Below are positions 9,524-16,795 of a DNA stretch of 64,000 nt, one piece after another (position 1 is the first letter of the stretch; each line of letters begins with the position of its first letter). Source of the DNA: Qingshengfaniella alkalisoli (GTDB lineage Bacteria > Pseudomonadota > Alphaproteobacteria > Rhodobacterales > Rhodobacteraceae). The position numbers were made by a program, and so were the translations under genes. The notes beneath the pieces are model-generated. The model was not told the origin of the DNA. It ran no database searches and saw nothing but the letters and a program-made list of their open reading frames with translations. The stretch is taken from NCBI RefSeq assembly GCF_007855645.1, contig NZ_CP042261.1:910501-974500 (forward strand). Reading direction: 5' to 3'.

Positions 9524-9987
9524 CGTGACACGCGAAGCGCCTTGAGCCAAACAACAACGAGCAGGGCCGAAACAATCGCGTTCCAGCCGGCCATGGAAAT
9601 TCCGGCAAGCGACCACACGATCTCGTCGCACATGACGAGGTTTGTTGGCGCGTCCGTACTCAGAAGGTCCGCACCGCCTAATCCAGTGAGCGCACCAGCA
9701 TCGCCGGTGCAGGAGGATGGGCCGGGCCACCAGCCTTGCTCTACACCCGCGTGGTATGCGCCAATTGCCGCGGTGACCAGTGCGGCCAGCGCTCCAGCCG
9801 CAGGCAGCAACGCGCCCGTGAAGCGCAGGGCGAGCAGCCCGATCAACACGGCGACCAGATGCGGCCAGCGTTGCCAGAGGCACATCGGGCAGGGCGCGAG
9901 GCCGCCGATGAATTGAAATGCGAGCGCACCGAGCAGAAGTGCTGCGGAACCGCCCGTGGCAGCGAGGATATAGATTTTGCGCGTCAT
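9520..9987 (-). CDS. dsbB: disulfide bond formation protein B
   Basis: This 155-residue, four-helix inner membrane protein has the DsbB redox pair CPMC (Cys33, Cys36) after the first helix and a second periplasmic pair (Cys93 and Cys120). DsbB reoxidises periplasmic DsbA and passes electrons to ubiquinone. The start codon shares one base with the stop of the upstream YqaA gene (TGATG), so the two are likely coupled. A separate DsbA-fold protein (FrnE type, CPWC) is encoded at 30359 but is not necessarily the partner. Confidence 0.92.
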   Translation of the reverse strand: MTRKIYILAATGGSAALLLGALAFQFIGGLAPCPMCLWQRWPHLVAVLIGLLALRFTGALLPAAGALAALVTAAIGAYHAGVEQGWWPGPSSCTGDAGALTGLGGADLLSTDAPTNLVMCDEIVWSLAGISMAGWNAIVSALLVVVWLKALRVSR

Positions 9988-10565
9988 CAGATGAACTTCA
10001 GTACTGCAAAGCCGCCGACCAAAAGGGCGACGAACAAGGTGAACATAAGCCCCAGGCGACGCTCGATGAAATCGCGGATGGGGTCACCAAATTTCCATAG
10101 CAGCGCAGCAACGACAAAGAACCGCAGCCCACGTGCGATGACCGATGCCACCATGAAAACGGGAAGTGACAGTGCCGTGCTCCCCGAAAGGATCGTGATC
10201 ACCTTGTAGGGGAAAGGCGTGACGCCGGCAATAAGCACGGCCCAGGCGCCCCATTCATTATACTTCAATGCGAAGGCCTCAAAATAGGCGTCCTTGCCGT
10301 AGAATTCCAGAACGGGCCGCCCGATGCTGTCGAACATCGCATAACCGATCCAGTACCCGAACAGCCCGCCGACGACAGATGAAACCGTCGCAACGCCCGC
10401 GATCAGAAACGCTCGTCTGGGCGCAGCGATGATCATCGGGATCATCAACACATCCGGGGGAATCGGGAAAACGGAACTCTCGACGAAGGCGACAACGGCA
10501 AGGGCCAGCAGCGCATAGCGGGTTTCGGCAAGCTCGATTGTCCAGCCATAGAGGCGTCGCAGCAT
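9987..10565 (-). CDS. YqaA/DedA-family membrane protein
   Basis: This 192-residue SNARE-associated (DedA/VTT) family protein has four to five hydrophobic segments and the characteristic ESSVFPIPPD and GVTPFPYKVITI loops of the YqaA subgroup. DedA-family proteins are linked to lipid flipping, proton-motive force and envelope homeostasis; the precise role of YqaA is not known. A GGAGGGAC site precedes the ATG. It forms a two-gene unit with dsbB and is divergent from the TRAP permease genes. Confidence 0.85.
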   Translation of the reverse strand: MLRRLYGWTIELAETRYALLALAVVAFVESSVFPIPPDVLMIPMIIAAPRRAFLIAGVATVSSVVGGLFGYWIGYAMFDSIGRPVLEFYGKDAYFEAFALKYNEWGAWAVLIAGVTPFPYKVITILSGSTALSLPVFMVASVIARGLRFFVVAALLWKFGDPIRDFIERRLGLMFTLFVALLVGGFAVLKFI

Positions 10566-10676
10566 TCATGTCCCTCCGGTTTGGGCAAGTTAAGACGTGC
10601 TGCATGCGCAAACGTCAAGGGGCGTTGCCTCCATGCATTGAGGCCGCTAGGCATCGCTCGCAACTGTGAGGATGGT

Positions 10677-11228
10677 ATGGCGCGCATCGAAGCAACAATC
10701 AGATGGTTCGCAAGAACCCTGGCGATCGCTGCGGGGTTCATCCTGTTGGCCATGTCGGCGATCACGATTGCTTCGGTATCCGGTCGTGCGTTGGCCGGGC
10801 TTGGCATCCGGCCCATCCGCGGCGATTTCGAATTGATCGAGATGGGATGCGCCATTGTGGTGTTCAGCGTGCTGCCCTGGTGCCAGGTAATGCGCGGCCA
10901 TGTCACGGTCGATGCGCTGGCGGAACGGTTGCCGGCACGAATCGGTCGCGGATTGACGATCATCGGCAATGTTGCGCTGAGCCTGTGTAGCGGGGTCATC
11001 CTGTGGCGACTATGGCTGGGTTTTGGTGAAAGATTTCCGTTTGGAAGTGATATCTTACGGGCCGTTCTGTCGCTAGGAGACAAACCGTTCTACGTGGAAA
11101 CGAGCTATGAACTTCTGATTCCGGTCTGGATCCCTTACGTGCTGTGTCTGCCCGGTGCGGTGCTGTTCTTTGTAACCTGTCTTTGGTCGGTTGCCATGCC
11201 CTCCAGCCAGTCTCGCAAGGTGGCGTGA
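10677..11228 (+). CDS. TRAP transporter small permease subunit (DctQ type)
   Basis: This 183-residue protein has four hydrophobic helices and the DctQ signature region (RGDFELIEMG, LPWCQVMRGHVTVD). The frame runs back to 10581, but the ATG at 10677 follows GTGAGGAT and gives a normal DctQ N-terminus. With the large subunit one base downstream it forms a TRAP carrier that imports an organic acid-type substrate with Na+. The periplasmic DctP binding protein that should deliver the substrate is not encoded nearby, so the substrate cannot be inferred. Confidence 0.88.
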   Translation: MARIEATIRWFARTLAIAAGFILLAMSAITIASVSGRALAGLGIRPIRGDFELIEMGCAIVVFSVLPWCQVMRGHVTVDALAERLPARIGRGLTIIGNVALSLCSGVILWRLWLGFGERFPFGSDILRAVLSLGDKPFYVETSYELLIPVWIPYVLCLPGAVLFFVTCLWSVAMPSSQSRKVA

Positions 11229-11229
11229 C

Positions 11230-12582
11230 ATGGAGGGCCTGGCACTCGCAGGGTTCGGCTTTGTCGCGATGTTAACCGCAATCTTCCTGCGTGTTCCCGT
11301 TGCCGCCGCGATGGCAATGACGGGTTTCTTCGGTAGTTGGATCGTGATCGGAACGCCCAACGCCGCGCTGAGCCAGTTGAAAACGCTCAGCTACGACAGT
11401 TTTGCCAGCTATTCGCTGTCCATCGTGCCCCTGTTTCTTCTGATGGGGCATGTTGCCACGCGCTCGGGTATAAGCGCTGCGTTGTTTCGGGCGGCCAGCG
11501 CATGGGTCGGTCACCGGCGCGGTGGTATTGCCATGGCCGCGATCGGGGCCTCGGCGGGTTTTGGCGCGGTCTGCGGGTCTTCGCTGGCGACCGCCGCGAC
11601 GATGGGCCAGGTGGCGCTGCCTGAAATGCGCAGACGCGGCTACTCCGATGCTCTATCCACAGGCGTTCTGGCGGCGGGCGGCACTCTGGGCATCCTGATC
11701 CCGCCATCTGTGATTCTCGTGATCTATGCGATACTGACCGAACAGAACCTCGTGAAAATGTTCGCTGCGGCAATGGTGCCGGGTGTGCTGGCCGCGTTGG
11801 GATACATCGTGACCGTGCAGATCATCGCGTGGCGCAAACCCTCGACCGCGCCGACGGTGGAACGCGTCCCTGTGCCCATGCGCTGGAAAGCGCTCGCAAG
11901 CGTTTGGCCGGTCGCCACGATCTTTGCATTGGTCATGGGGGGCATCATCGGCGATTGGGACTGGAGCCGCCCCGATGTCCAGGCCTTGTTCACGCCAACA
12001 GAGGGCGCGGCCTTCGGCGCGGTGACCACGACGCTTTACGCGGTGATGTTCGGCGGGTTGCGCTGGAGCGGCCTGCGTGACGCGTTTCTGGAAACGGCAG
12101 CCGCGACCGGCATGATCTTCCTGATTCTGCTCGGAGCACAGCTTTTCAACAGTTTTCTGGCCTTCACCCAGACGCCGCAACAATTGGCGCAGATGGTGTT
12201 GGGAAGTGGCCTGTCACCTTACGCGGTTATGGCGTTGATTCTCGTCTTCTACCTGATCTTCGGTTGCGTGATGGACAGCCTGTCGATGATCCTTCTGACG
12301 GTCCCGGTATTTTTTCCGATCATCGCCGCGCTTGATTTTGGACTGGGTGCAGAGGAGACGGCAATCTGGTTCGGTATCCTGGCCCTGATCGTGGTGGAAG
12401 TTGGATTGATCACGCCGCCAGTGGGCATGAACCTGTTCATTATCAATCGAATAGATCCTGATGTCCCGATCAGTGAAACCTATCGAGGCGTCCTGCCGTT
12501 TATTATTTCGGATTTGATCCGCGTGGTGTTGCTGATCGCGTTTCCGGTCCTCACCCTCGCGTCGGTCGACTTTCTATTTTGA
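11230..12582 (+). CDS. TRAP transporter large permease subunit (DctM type)
   Basis: This 450-residue membrane protein has about twelve helices and the DctM motifs (FLLMGHVATRSG, the AASAGFGAVCGSSLATAAT region, GTLGILIPPS and GLITPPVGMNLF). The frame extends to 11191, but the ATG at 11230 lies one base after the DctQ stop and starts with the normal MEGLALAG helix. DctM forms the transport path of a TRAP system together with DctQ. No DctP gene is present upstream (yqaA/dsbB) or downstream (tRNA, mod genes). Confidence 0.9.
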   Translation: MEGLALAGFGFVAMLTAIFLRVPVAAAMAMTGFFGSWIVIGTPNAALSQLKTLSYDSFASYSLSIVPLFLLMGHVATRSGISAALFRAASAWVGHRRGGIAMAAIGASAGFGAVCGSSLATAATMGQVALPEMRRRGYSDALSTGVLAAGGTLGILIPPSVILVIYAILTEQNLVKMFAAAMVPGVLAALGYIVTVQIIAWRKPSTAPTVERVPVPMRWKALASVWPVATIFALVMGGIIGDWDWSRPDVQALFTPTEGAAFGAVTTTLYAVMFGGLRWSGLRDAFLETAAATGMIFLILLGAQLFNSFLAFTQTPQQLAQMVLGSGLSPYAVMALILVFYLIFGCVMDSLSMILLTVPVFFPIIAALDFGLGAEETAIWFGILALIVVEVGLITPPVGMNLFIINRIDPDVPISETYRGVLPFIISDLIRVVLLIAFPVLTLASVDFLF

Positions 12583-12595
12583 CGTGTAAGACGCG

Positions 12596-12624
12596 TTGAC
12601 CCTCCCCCAACAAGTGGCTAAACG
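12596..12624 (+). promoter_or_regulatory. probable promoter of tRNA-Leu
   Basis: TTGACC (12596-12601), a 17-bp spacer and TAAACG (12619-12624) place the transcript start at about 12631, five bases before the mature tRNA. The -35 matches five of six consensus bases; the -10 is weak. Confidence 0.45.
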
Positions 12625-12635
12625 GACTGTCGGTG

Positions 12636-12721
12636 GCCCGAGTGGCGGAATGGTAGACGCAGGGGATTCAAAATCCCCCGCTGGTAACAGCGTGAGAGTT
12701 CGAGTCTCTCCTCGGGCACCA
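12636..12721 (+). tRNA. tRNA-Leu (anticodon CAA), CCA encoded
   Basis: The acceptor stem GCCCGAG pairs with CTCGGGC. The anticodon arm GGGGA-TTCAAAA-TCCCC gives anticodon CAA (reads UUG). A long variable arm (CGCTG...CAGCG) marks a class II leucine tRNA, and the T arm GAGAG-TTCGAGT-CTCTC is intact. The 3' CCA is encoded. The 3' half is repeated in degraded form at 13306-13355. Confidence 0.96.
12671..12721 (+). repeat. att-like direct repeat, left copy (tRNA-Leu 3' half)
   Basis: The segment from the anticodon stem through CCA matches 13306-13355 with about five substitutions and a one-base deletion over roughly 50 bp. This is the position at which tRNA-targeting integrases cut. It is the intact copy, inside the functional tRNA gene. 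Confidence 0.75.
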
Positions 12722-12891
12722 ATAATCAATAACTTCCATATTTTCCGCTACCCTTTCTTTGTGTTCGGTTTTCTCGCGGTTCCCAATGCCAGGGCCCACG
12801 TTACAATTTGTCCTTGCTATCAGTACGCTTGTATTCACCTTTATGAGATTGCTTTCGGGCATTGGGTCGGTCCTCGCGGCGGGATACGGAA

Positions 12892-12925
12892 GTGAGGCCA
12901 TAGGCGGAAACCCGCCTTGCCTCAC
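12892..12925. repeat. compound inverted repeat inside the islet
   Basis: GTGAGGC (12892-12898) pairs with GCCTCAC (12919-12925) and GGCGG (12903-12907) with CCGCC (12912-12916), giving a 12-bp interrupted GC-rich stem with an AAAC loop. No T tract follows on either strand, so it is not a standard intrinsic terminator. Confidence 0.6.
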
Positions 12926-12994
12926 CGTAAGTTGTGCGTTAGCGTTGACAACATCCTGCAGTTGAAGGATGCGCAGAAAGCACTGGATGACCCG

Positions 12995-13207
12995 ATGGCG
13001 GTTGGTTACATTTTTCTGAGTGGGCTTGTCGCCTGGGTCGCTGCGATCGTTGCCGCAGTTTTGGGTGGCTCGCTAGCAGAGGTCATAATTTCCTACTTCG
13101 TGATCGGCTTTGCGACATTCGCAACATGCATCATAGCGCTTCTGGTTCGCAAACCGGAAGTTCGCGAGGAATGGTACAGAGCTATCCAGACGCTTTTTCC
13201 ACGGTGA
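12995..13207 (+). CDS. small hypothetical membrane protein
   Basis: This putative 70-residue protein starts at MAVGYIFLSG and has two hydrophobic helices followed by a charged C-terminal tail (RKPEVREEWYRAIQTLF). The frame is open further upstream to TTG codons at 12962 and 12917, but those starts would add a polar stretch with no good ribosome site; the one before 12995 is also weak. It is the only plausible gene in the islet between the two tRNA-Leu 3' repeats. No family was recognised. Confidence 0.4.
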   Translation: MAVGYIFLSGLVAWVAAIVAAVLGGSLAEVIISYFVIGFATFATCIIALLVRKPEVREEWYRAIQTLFPR

Positions 13208-13305
13208 TAAAGCGCGTGTCCCACCTTCACGGATTCGTTTCTGTTATGTTCGTAGGACCGAAAGAGGCATATGCCCTTGTATTGATCATCAACCAGGATA
13301 GGTCG

Positions 13306-13355
13306 AAATCCCCGCTGGCAACAGCGTGAGAGTTCGTGGCTCTCCTAGGACACCA
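13306..13355 (+). repeat. att-like direct repeat, right copy (degenerate tRNA-Leu 3' half)
   Basis: This stretch repeats the tRNA-Leu variable arm, T arm and CACCA end with a few substitutions (for example TTCGTGG for TTCGAGT and CTAGGA for CTCGGG). The changes break the acceptor pairing, so it is not a functional tRNA. It ends about 180 bp before modA. Confidence 0.75.
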
Positions 13356-13535
13356 TAATCATAAGCCCGAACGATGACCTTGGACAGCCTCCTGCTGCAG
13401 CCGGCGCAACTACGCGCCACCTGCCCAAGCTCAATCGGCTTCACACTCAAGATTTTAGCGAAGTTGTTTTCGATCTAAGCATTTGTTCTGAACCGCTCTG
13501 CAGGTTAGCAATATGGCGCAATCAAGGAGACCCGA

Positions 13536-14291
13536 ATGCGCGTCAAGTCAGCTATGTCATGGGGGCTAGGTTTTGTCTGGGCGGTAGCCGCGTTGTCGGC
13601 AAGTGCCGATGTTACAGTCGCGGTCGCGTCAAATTTCCGCTACCCGGCAGAAGAAATCGCCGCACAGTTCGAGGAAGACACTGGTACCTCAGTAAAACTG
13701 GTCTTCGGATCTTCGGGCAAGCATGCTGCGGGGATCATCAATGGCGCGCCGTTCGATGTCTTTCTGTCTGCCGATACATCGCGACCCGACAGGCTTGATT
13801 ACGAAGGCCTGGTCGAGCGCCGCGCTCCCTACGCGATTGGCCGGATTGCACTTTACGCGCCCGATCAAGTGGACGGAGATTCTGCCCGCGCGCTACTGGA
13901 AAGCGGTGAGTTTCGAAAACTTGCCGTCGCAGATGCGCGTCTTGCTCCATACGGCAAGGCGGCGATGCAAGCACTTTCCGCCAAGCAACTTGACATCCCC
14001 GCGTCCAAAATCGTCATCGGCGAAAACATCGGGCAAACCTTCGGTTTCGTCTTCTCCGGCAATGCCGAACTTGGAATCGTTGCCCTTAGCCAGATCATGG
14101 CGCTGCCCGAAGCCGATCAGCACGGCTTCATGGTGATTGACCCATCTTTGCATGACCCCATCCAACAGGATGCCGTGCTTCTGACGCAGGCCGTTAGCCC
14201 TCGGGAGGCGGCCGGGTTCTTCGATTACCTTCTGTCCGATGCGACACTGCCTGTGCTTGAAAAATTCGGCTACACGCAGGCACGCCCGTGA
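13536..14291 (+). CDS. modA: molybdate ABC transporter, periplasmic binding protein
   Basis: This 251-residue protein has a signal peptide ending near ALSASA and the ModA fold signatures: VAVASNF at the start of the mature chain, SSGKHAAGIINGAPFDVFLSAD, and the late NAELGIVALSQ region. It binds molybdate (or tungstate) in the periplasm and delivers it to ModBC. The AAGGAG site before ATG is strong. The stop overlaps the GTG of modB. No clear ModE box was found in the 180 bp between the tRNA repeat and the gene. Confidence 0.93.
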   Translation: MRVKSAMSWGLGFVWAVAALSASADVTVAVASNFRYPAEEIAAQFEEDTGTSVKLVFGSSGKHAAGIINGAPFDVFLSADTSRPDRLDYEGLVERRAPYAIGRIALYAPDQVDGDSARALLESGEFRKLAVADARLAPYGKAAMQALSAKQLDIPASKIVIGENIGQTFGFVFSGNAELGIVALSQIMALPEADQHGFMVIDPSLHDPIQQDAVLLTQAVSPREAAGFFDYLLSDATLPVLEKFGYTQARP

Positions 14292-14956
14292 GTATCTGGG
14301 AACCTGTCTGGCTGACGTTGCGATTGGCGACGGTCACAACGCTGTGCCTGCTGGTGATCGCAACGCCAACCGCGTGGTGGCTGGCCAGTTCGCGGTCGCG
14401 CTGGCGCCCGTTGGTTGAGGCCGTGACGGCTCTTCCGCTGGTGTTGCCGCCCACGGTGCTGGGCTTCTATCTTCTGGTTCTGCTCAGCCCGACCAGTTTC
14501 GTCGGTTCGGCGTGGCTTTCGATCACTGGAGGCACGCTGACCTTTTCCTTCACGGGTTTGGTTATCGCTTCAATCGTCTATTCGCTGCCCTTCGCGGTGC
14601 AGCCCCTGCACACAGCCTTTCGTGGCGTCGGACAGGGCTTGCGAGAAGCCGCAGCCACACTCGGCGCCGGCCCCTTGGACCGTTTCCGCAGCATAGTCTT
14701 GCCGCTGTCACGGCAGGGGTTCCTTGCGGCTGCGGTGTTAAGCTTTGCGCATACACTTGGCGAGTTCGGGGTCGTTCTTATGGTGGGCGGCAACATTCCC
14801 GGCGAAACACGGGTTATCGCGGTGGAAATCTATACGGCGGTCGAGACGCTTGATTATCGCACGGCGCATATCCTGTCAGCCGGGTTGCTGCTGGTGTCGC
14901 TGACCGTGCTCACTATCGTCTACCGGGTTGTCCCGGGCCAGTCGAAAGGGCGTTAG
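14288..14956 (+). CDS. modB: molybdate ABC transporter permease
   Basis: This 222-residue inner membrane protein has five to six helices and the permease loop LREAAATLGAGPLDRFRSI (EAA motif) that contacts ModC. It starts at GTG overlapping the modA stop (GTGA), so the genes are translationally coupled. The gene order modA-modB-modC and the length are normal for the family. Confidence 0.94.
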   Translation: MSIWEPVWLTLRLATVTTLCLLVIATPTAWWLASSRSRWRPLVEAVTALPLVLPPTVLGFYLLVLLSPTSFVGSAWLSITGGTLTFSFTGLVIASIVYSLPFAVQPLHTAFRGVGQGLREAAATLGAGPLDRFRSIVLPLSRQGFLAAAVLSFAHTLGEFGVVLMVGGNIPGETRVIAVEIYTAVETLDYRTAHILSAGLLLVSLTVLTIVYRVVPGQSKGR

Positions 14957-14957
14957 G

Positions 14958-15977
14958 ATGGCTCGGCTATCGCTCAATGTATCGCTGACGCGCCCGGGAT
15001 TCGATCTGAAGGTCAGACAAGATTTTCCCGATGAAGGTGTCACCGCCATTACAGGCCCCAGCGGATCAGGAAAGACGACGCTGCTGCGCATCATAGCAGG
15101 CTTGGAAGCCAACGCCCAAGGCACGGTGCAACTGGGTGATCAGCTTTGGCAAGGGCAGGGGAACCGAACGCCCATTCACAAGCGTCGCATCGGGATGATG
15201 TTTCAGGAACCGCGACTGTTCCCGCATCTGAACGTGGAACAGAACCTGCTTTACGGCGCAGGGCGGGCCGGGATCTCGGTCGATGCCTGCCGTCCTGTGT
15301 TCGATGCACTTGGGCTGGCGCCGCTGCTGCCTCGTCGCGTGCAGGGGCTGTCGGGCGGTGAACAACGTCGCGTTGCCTTGGGGCGTGTTCTAGCCACCAA
15401 ACCATCACTTCTCTGCCTCGACGAGCCGTTGACGGGACTGGACGACGCTACCAAGCATGAGTTGATGCCGTTCATTGCGCGAGCCATCGCTTCGATCCAT
15501 TGTCCGGCACTCTATGTGACGCATGACATGGATGAGGTACGCGCGCTGGCCGGACAGGTTATCCGCATTAGAGATGGGCGCATTGTTACGCAGCCCGCAC
15601 CTGTTGAAAACTGCATCGAGCTTTTTGTTCGGCGTGCCGGGAATGGCGAGCTTTGCGCACAGCTTGGCGGTCGGGAACTTCGCCTGCCTGCGGATCATGA
15701 TGATGCCGGACGACGGCGAATCTATGTGCCGGCTACATCCATCCTGCTGAGCCATGACGAAGTTGCGAACGCCGCGACGCTGGGATCCTTTTCCGCTCGG
15801 ATTGTTTCCGCGCCTGACGATAACGCCACGGGCAAGGTGCATGTCGAACTGGACGGCCATGTGCTCGCAGTCCGGTTGGGCGACGCCAAGGCATCGGGGC
15901 TTGACCTGCGGCCCGGCCGAAAGATCTGGGCCAGCCTTCTATCGGCTGAAGCGATGCCGACACGCTGCGGGAATTAG
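14958..15977 (+). CDS. modC: molybdate ABC transporter ATP-binding protein
   Basis: The ATPase has Walker A GPSGSGKT (residues 33-40), a Q-loop in MMFQEPRLFPHL, the signature LSGGEQRR, Walker B LLCLDEP and the switch histidine in VTHDMDEV. A C-terminal region of about 110 residues corresponds to the molybdate-binding (MOP/TOBE) domain. The ATG at 14958 lies two bases after the modB stop and is preferred over an upstream TTG at 14928. It powers molybdate import for molybdoenzymes. Confidence 0.94.
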   Translation: MARLSLNVSLTRPGFDLKVRQDFPDEGVTAITGPSGSGKTTLLRIIAGLEANAQGTVQLGDQLWQGQGNRTPIHKRRIGMMFQEPRLFPHLNVEQNLLYGAGRAGISVDACRPVFDALGLAPLLPRRVQGLSGGEQRRVALGRVLATKPSLLCLDEPLTGLDDATKHELMPFIARAIASIHCPALYVTHDMDEVRALAGQVIRIRDGRIVTQPAPVENCIELFVRRAGNGELCAQLGGRELRLPADHDDAGRRRIYVPATSILLSHDEVANAATLGSFSARIVSAPDDNATGKVHVELDGHVLAVRLGDAKASGLDLRPGRKIWASLLSAEAMPTRCGN

Positions 15978-16048
15978 CGCGAAACAGGCTGGACATCGGG
16001 GCCCGCGACAAGGATTCTGTCGTCAGTTCCTTGGCTTCGGAGATTTCT

Positions 16049-16483
16049 ATGCCTGACAGCAGACCTTCATGGCATCACTGGCCCGTCGCGCTGGCCGCGA
16101 TCCTGTTCTATCTGATCGGAACCTGCGATTTCGCGCTCAACCAGATCGGGCTCGACTTCTACACAAACCGCTTCACGGAAAAGCAGGCGGAGTTCTTGAA
16201 CACGATGCCCATGTGGCTGACGCTTGTTTGGGCGCTCGGGACCATCGGCGGGTTGACTGGTGCGCTTCTTCTATGGGCACGCAATAGTTTCTCGGTGCTC
16301 TGGTTGTTCACAGCCTTTGCAGCGCTTGTCTTGCTGACCGTCTGGACGCTGGCGTTCACTCGCCCGACCTTGCTGGGCGCAATGGGGGTTCTGGGGCTGT
16401 ATCTTATGGTAACGACCTGCGCCTTGGCCTTTCTTTTCTACGTCTATGCGCGCTGGGAAAGAACCGCACGTAAGCTGAGCTAA
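16049..16483 (+). CDS. four-helix membrane protein, function unknown
   Basis: This 144-residue protein begins MPDSRPSWHHWPVA and has four strong hydrophobic segments separated by short loops. The frame runs to a TTG at 16031, but the ATG at 16049 has a GGAG site at good distance. It resembles small uncharacterised proteins of marine alphaproteobacteria, sometimes annotated only as membrane protein. It follows modC by 71 bp and ends just before a strong terminator, so it could be the last gene of the mod transcript. No function can be assigned. Confidence 0.75.
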   Translation: MPDSRPSWHHWPVALAAILFYLIGTCDFALNQIGLDFYTNRFTEKQAEFLNTMPMWLTLVWALGTIGGLTGALLLWARNSFSVLWLFTAFAALVLLTVWTLAFTRPTLLGAMGVLGLYLMVTTCALAFLFYVYARWERTARKLS

Positions 16484-16494
16484 CGGAATCGTTG

Positions 16495-16545
16495 CAGGTT
16501 CAACTATAGTTCGACCTGCGCGTTTTTTCGCAGGTCGAAATTTTT
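16495..16545 (+). terminator. intrinsic terminator with overlapping alternative hairpin
   Basis: TTCGACCTGCG (16510-16520) pairs perfectly with CGCAGGTCGAA (16529-16539) and is followed by ATTTTTA, a good intrinsic terminator. The left arm can also pair with the preceding GCAGGTTCAAC through an AACTATAGTT core. The two hairpins exclude each other, as in an attenuator. Confidence 0.75.
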
Positions 16546-16549
16546 ACAT

Positions 16550-16578
16550 TTGACATCCTCCTTTACCGCTAACATAAA
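16550..16578 (+). promoter_or_regulatory. strong promoter of the sugar-isomerase operon
   Basis: A perfect TTGACA (16550-16555), a 17-bp spacer and CATAAA (16573-16578) lie immediately after the terminator. The predicted start near 16585 leaves an unusually long leader of about 210 nt before the first ATG at 16796. Confidence 0.6.
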
Positions 16579-16584
16579 TCCCTT

Positions 16585-16795
16585 GTCCGGCACCTGAGCA
16601 GGTGTAGGGCGGAGGAACAGGGAGGTTCATCCACATCATCAGAAAACCCGTTTGGGTGCCGTGCCATGGGCCGGTAGGTGACGTGTGGGTTGCACCTTGA
16701 CGGAGGCGGTGCCTTGGCTGGCGTATCGAAGCCTCATCGCAACGGAACTCGTGCTCCGCAGGAGGGGCGCAACCTTATCGACAGGGAGAGAAACC
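16585..16795 (+). other. long structured 5' leader
   Basis: The leader contains no good coding frame. CGGCACC (16588-16594) can pair with GGTGCCG (16655-16661), competing with the local CACCT/AGGTG hairpin, and further GCACC/GGTGCC copies follow near 16692 and 16709. CTCC-GCA-GGAG near 16765 forms another hairpin. A cis-regulatory RNA is possible; no known riboswitch class was recognised. Confidence 0.35.

Larger units (their letters stand above)
12722..13305 (+). mobile_element. possible remnant islet bounded by tRNA-Leu 3' repeats
   Basis: About 585 bp lie between the tRNA-Leu gene and a degenerate copy of its 3' half. The segment holds one small two-helix reading frame and a strong compound hairpin, but no integrase. 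Such a layout is what remains when an element that integrated into a tRNA loses most of its cargo. A plain segmental duplication of the tRNA end would look the same. Confidence 0.4.

Noticed and set aside
12892-12925. Intrinsic terminator for tRNA-Leu
   Set aside because: The stem is strong but no T tract follows on the plus strand.
13306-13355. A second tRNA-Leu gene
   Set aside because: Only the 3' half is present and the acceptor pairing is broken; there is no D arm or anticodon arm.
13356-13535. ModE box or molybdenum-cofactor riboswitch upstream of modA
   Set aside because: No palindrome of the expected type or characteristic conserved loops could be found by eye.
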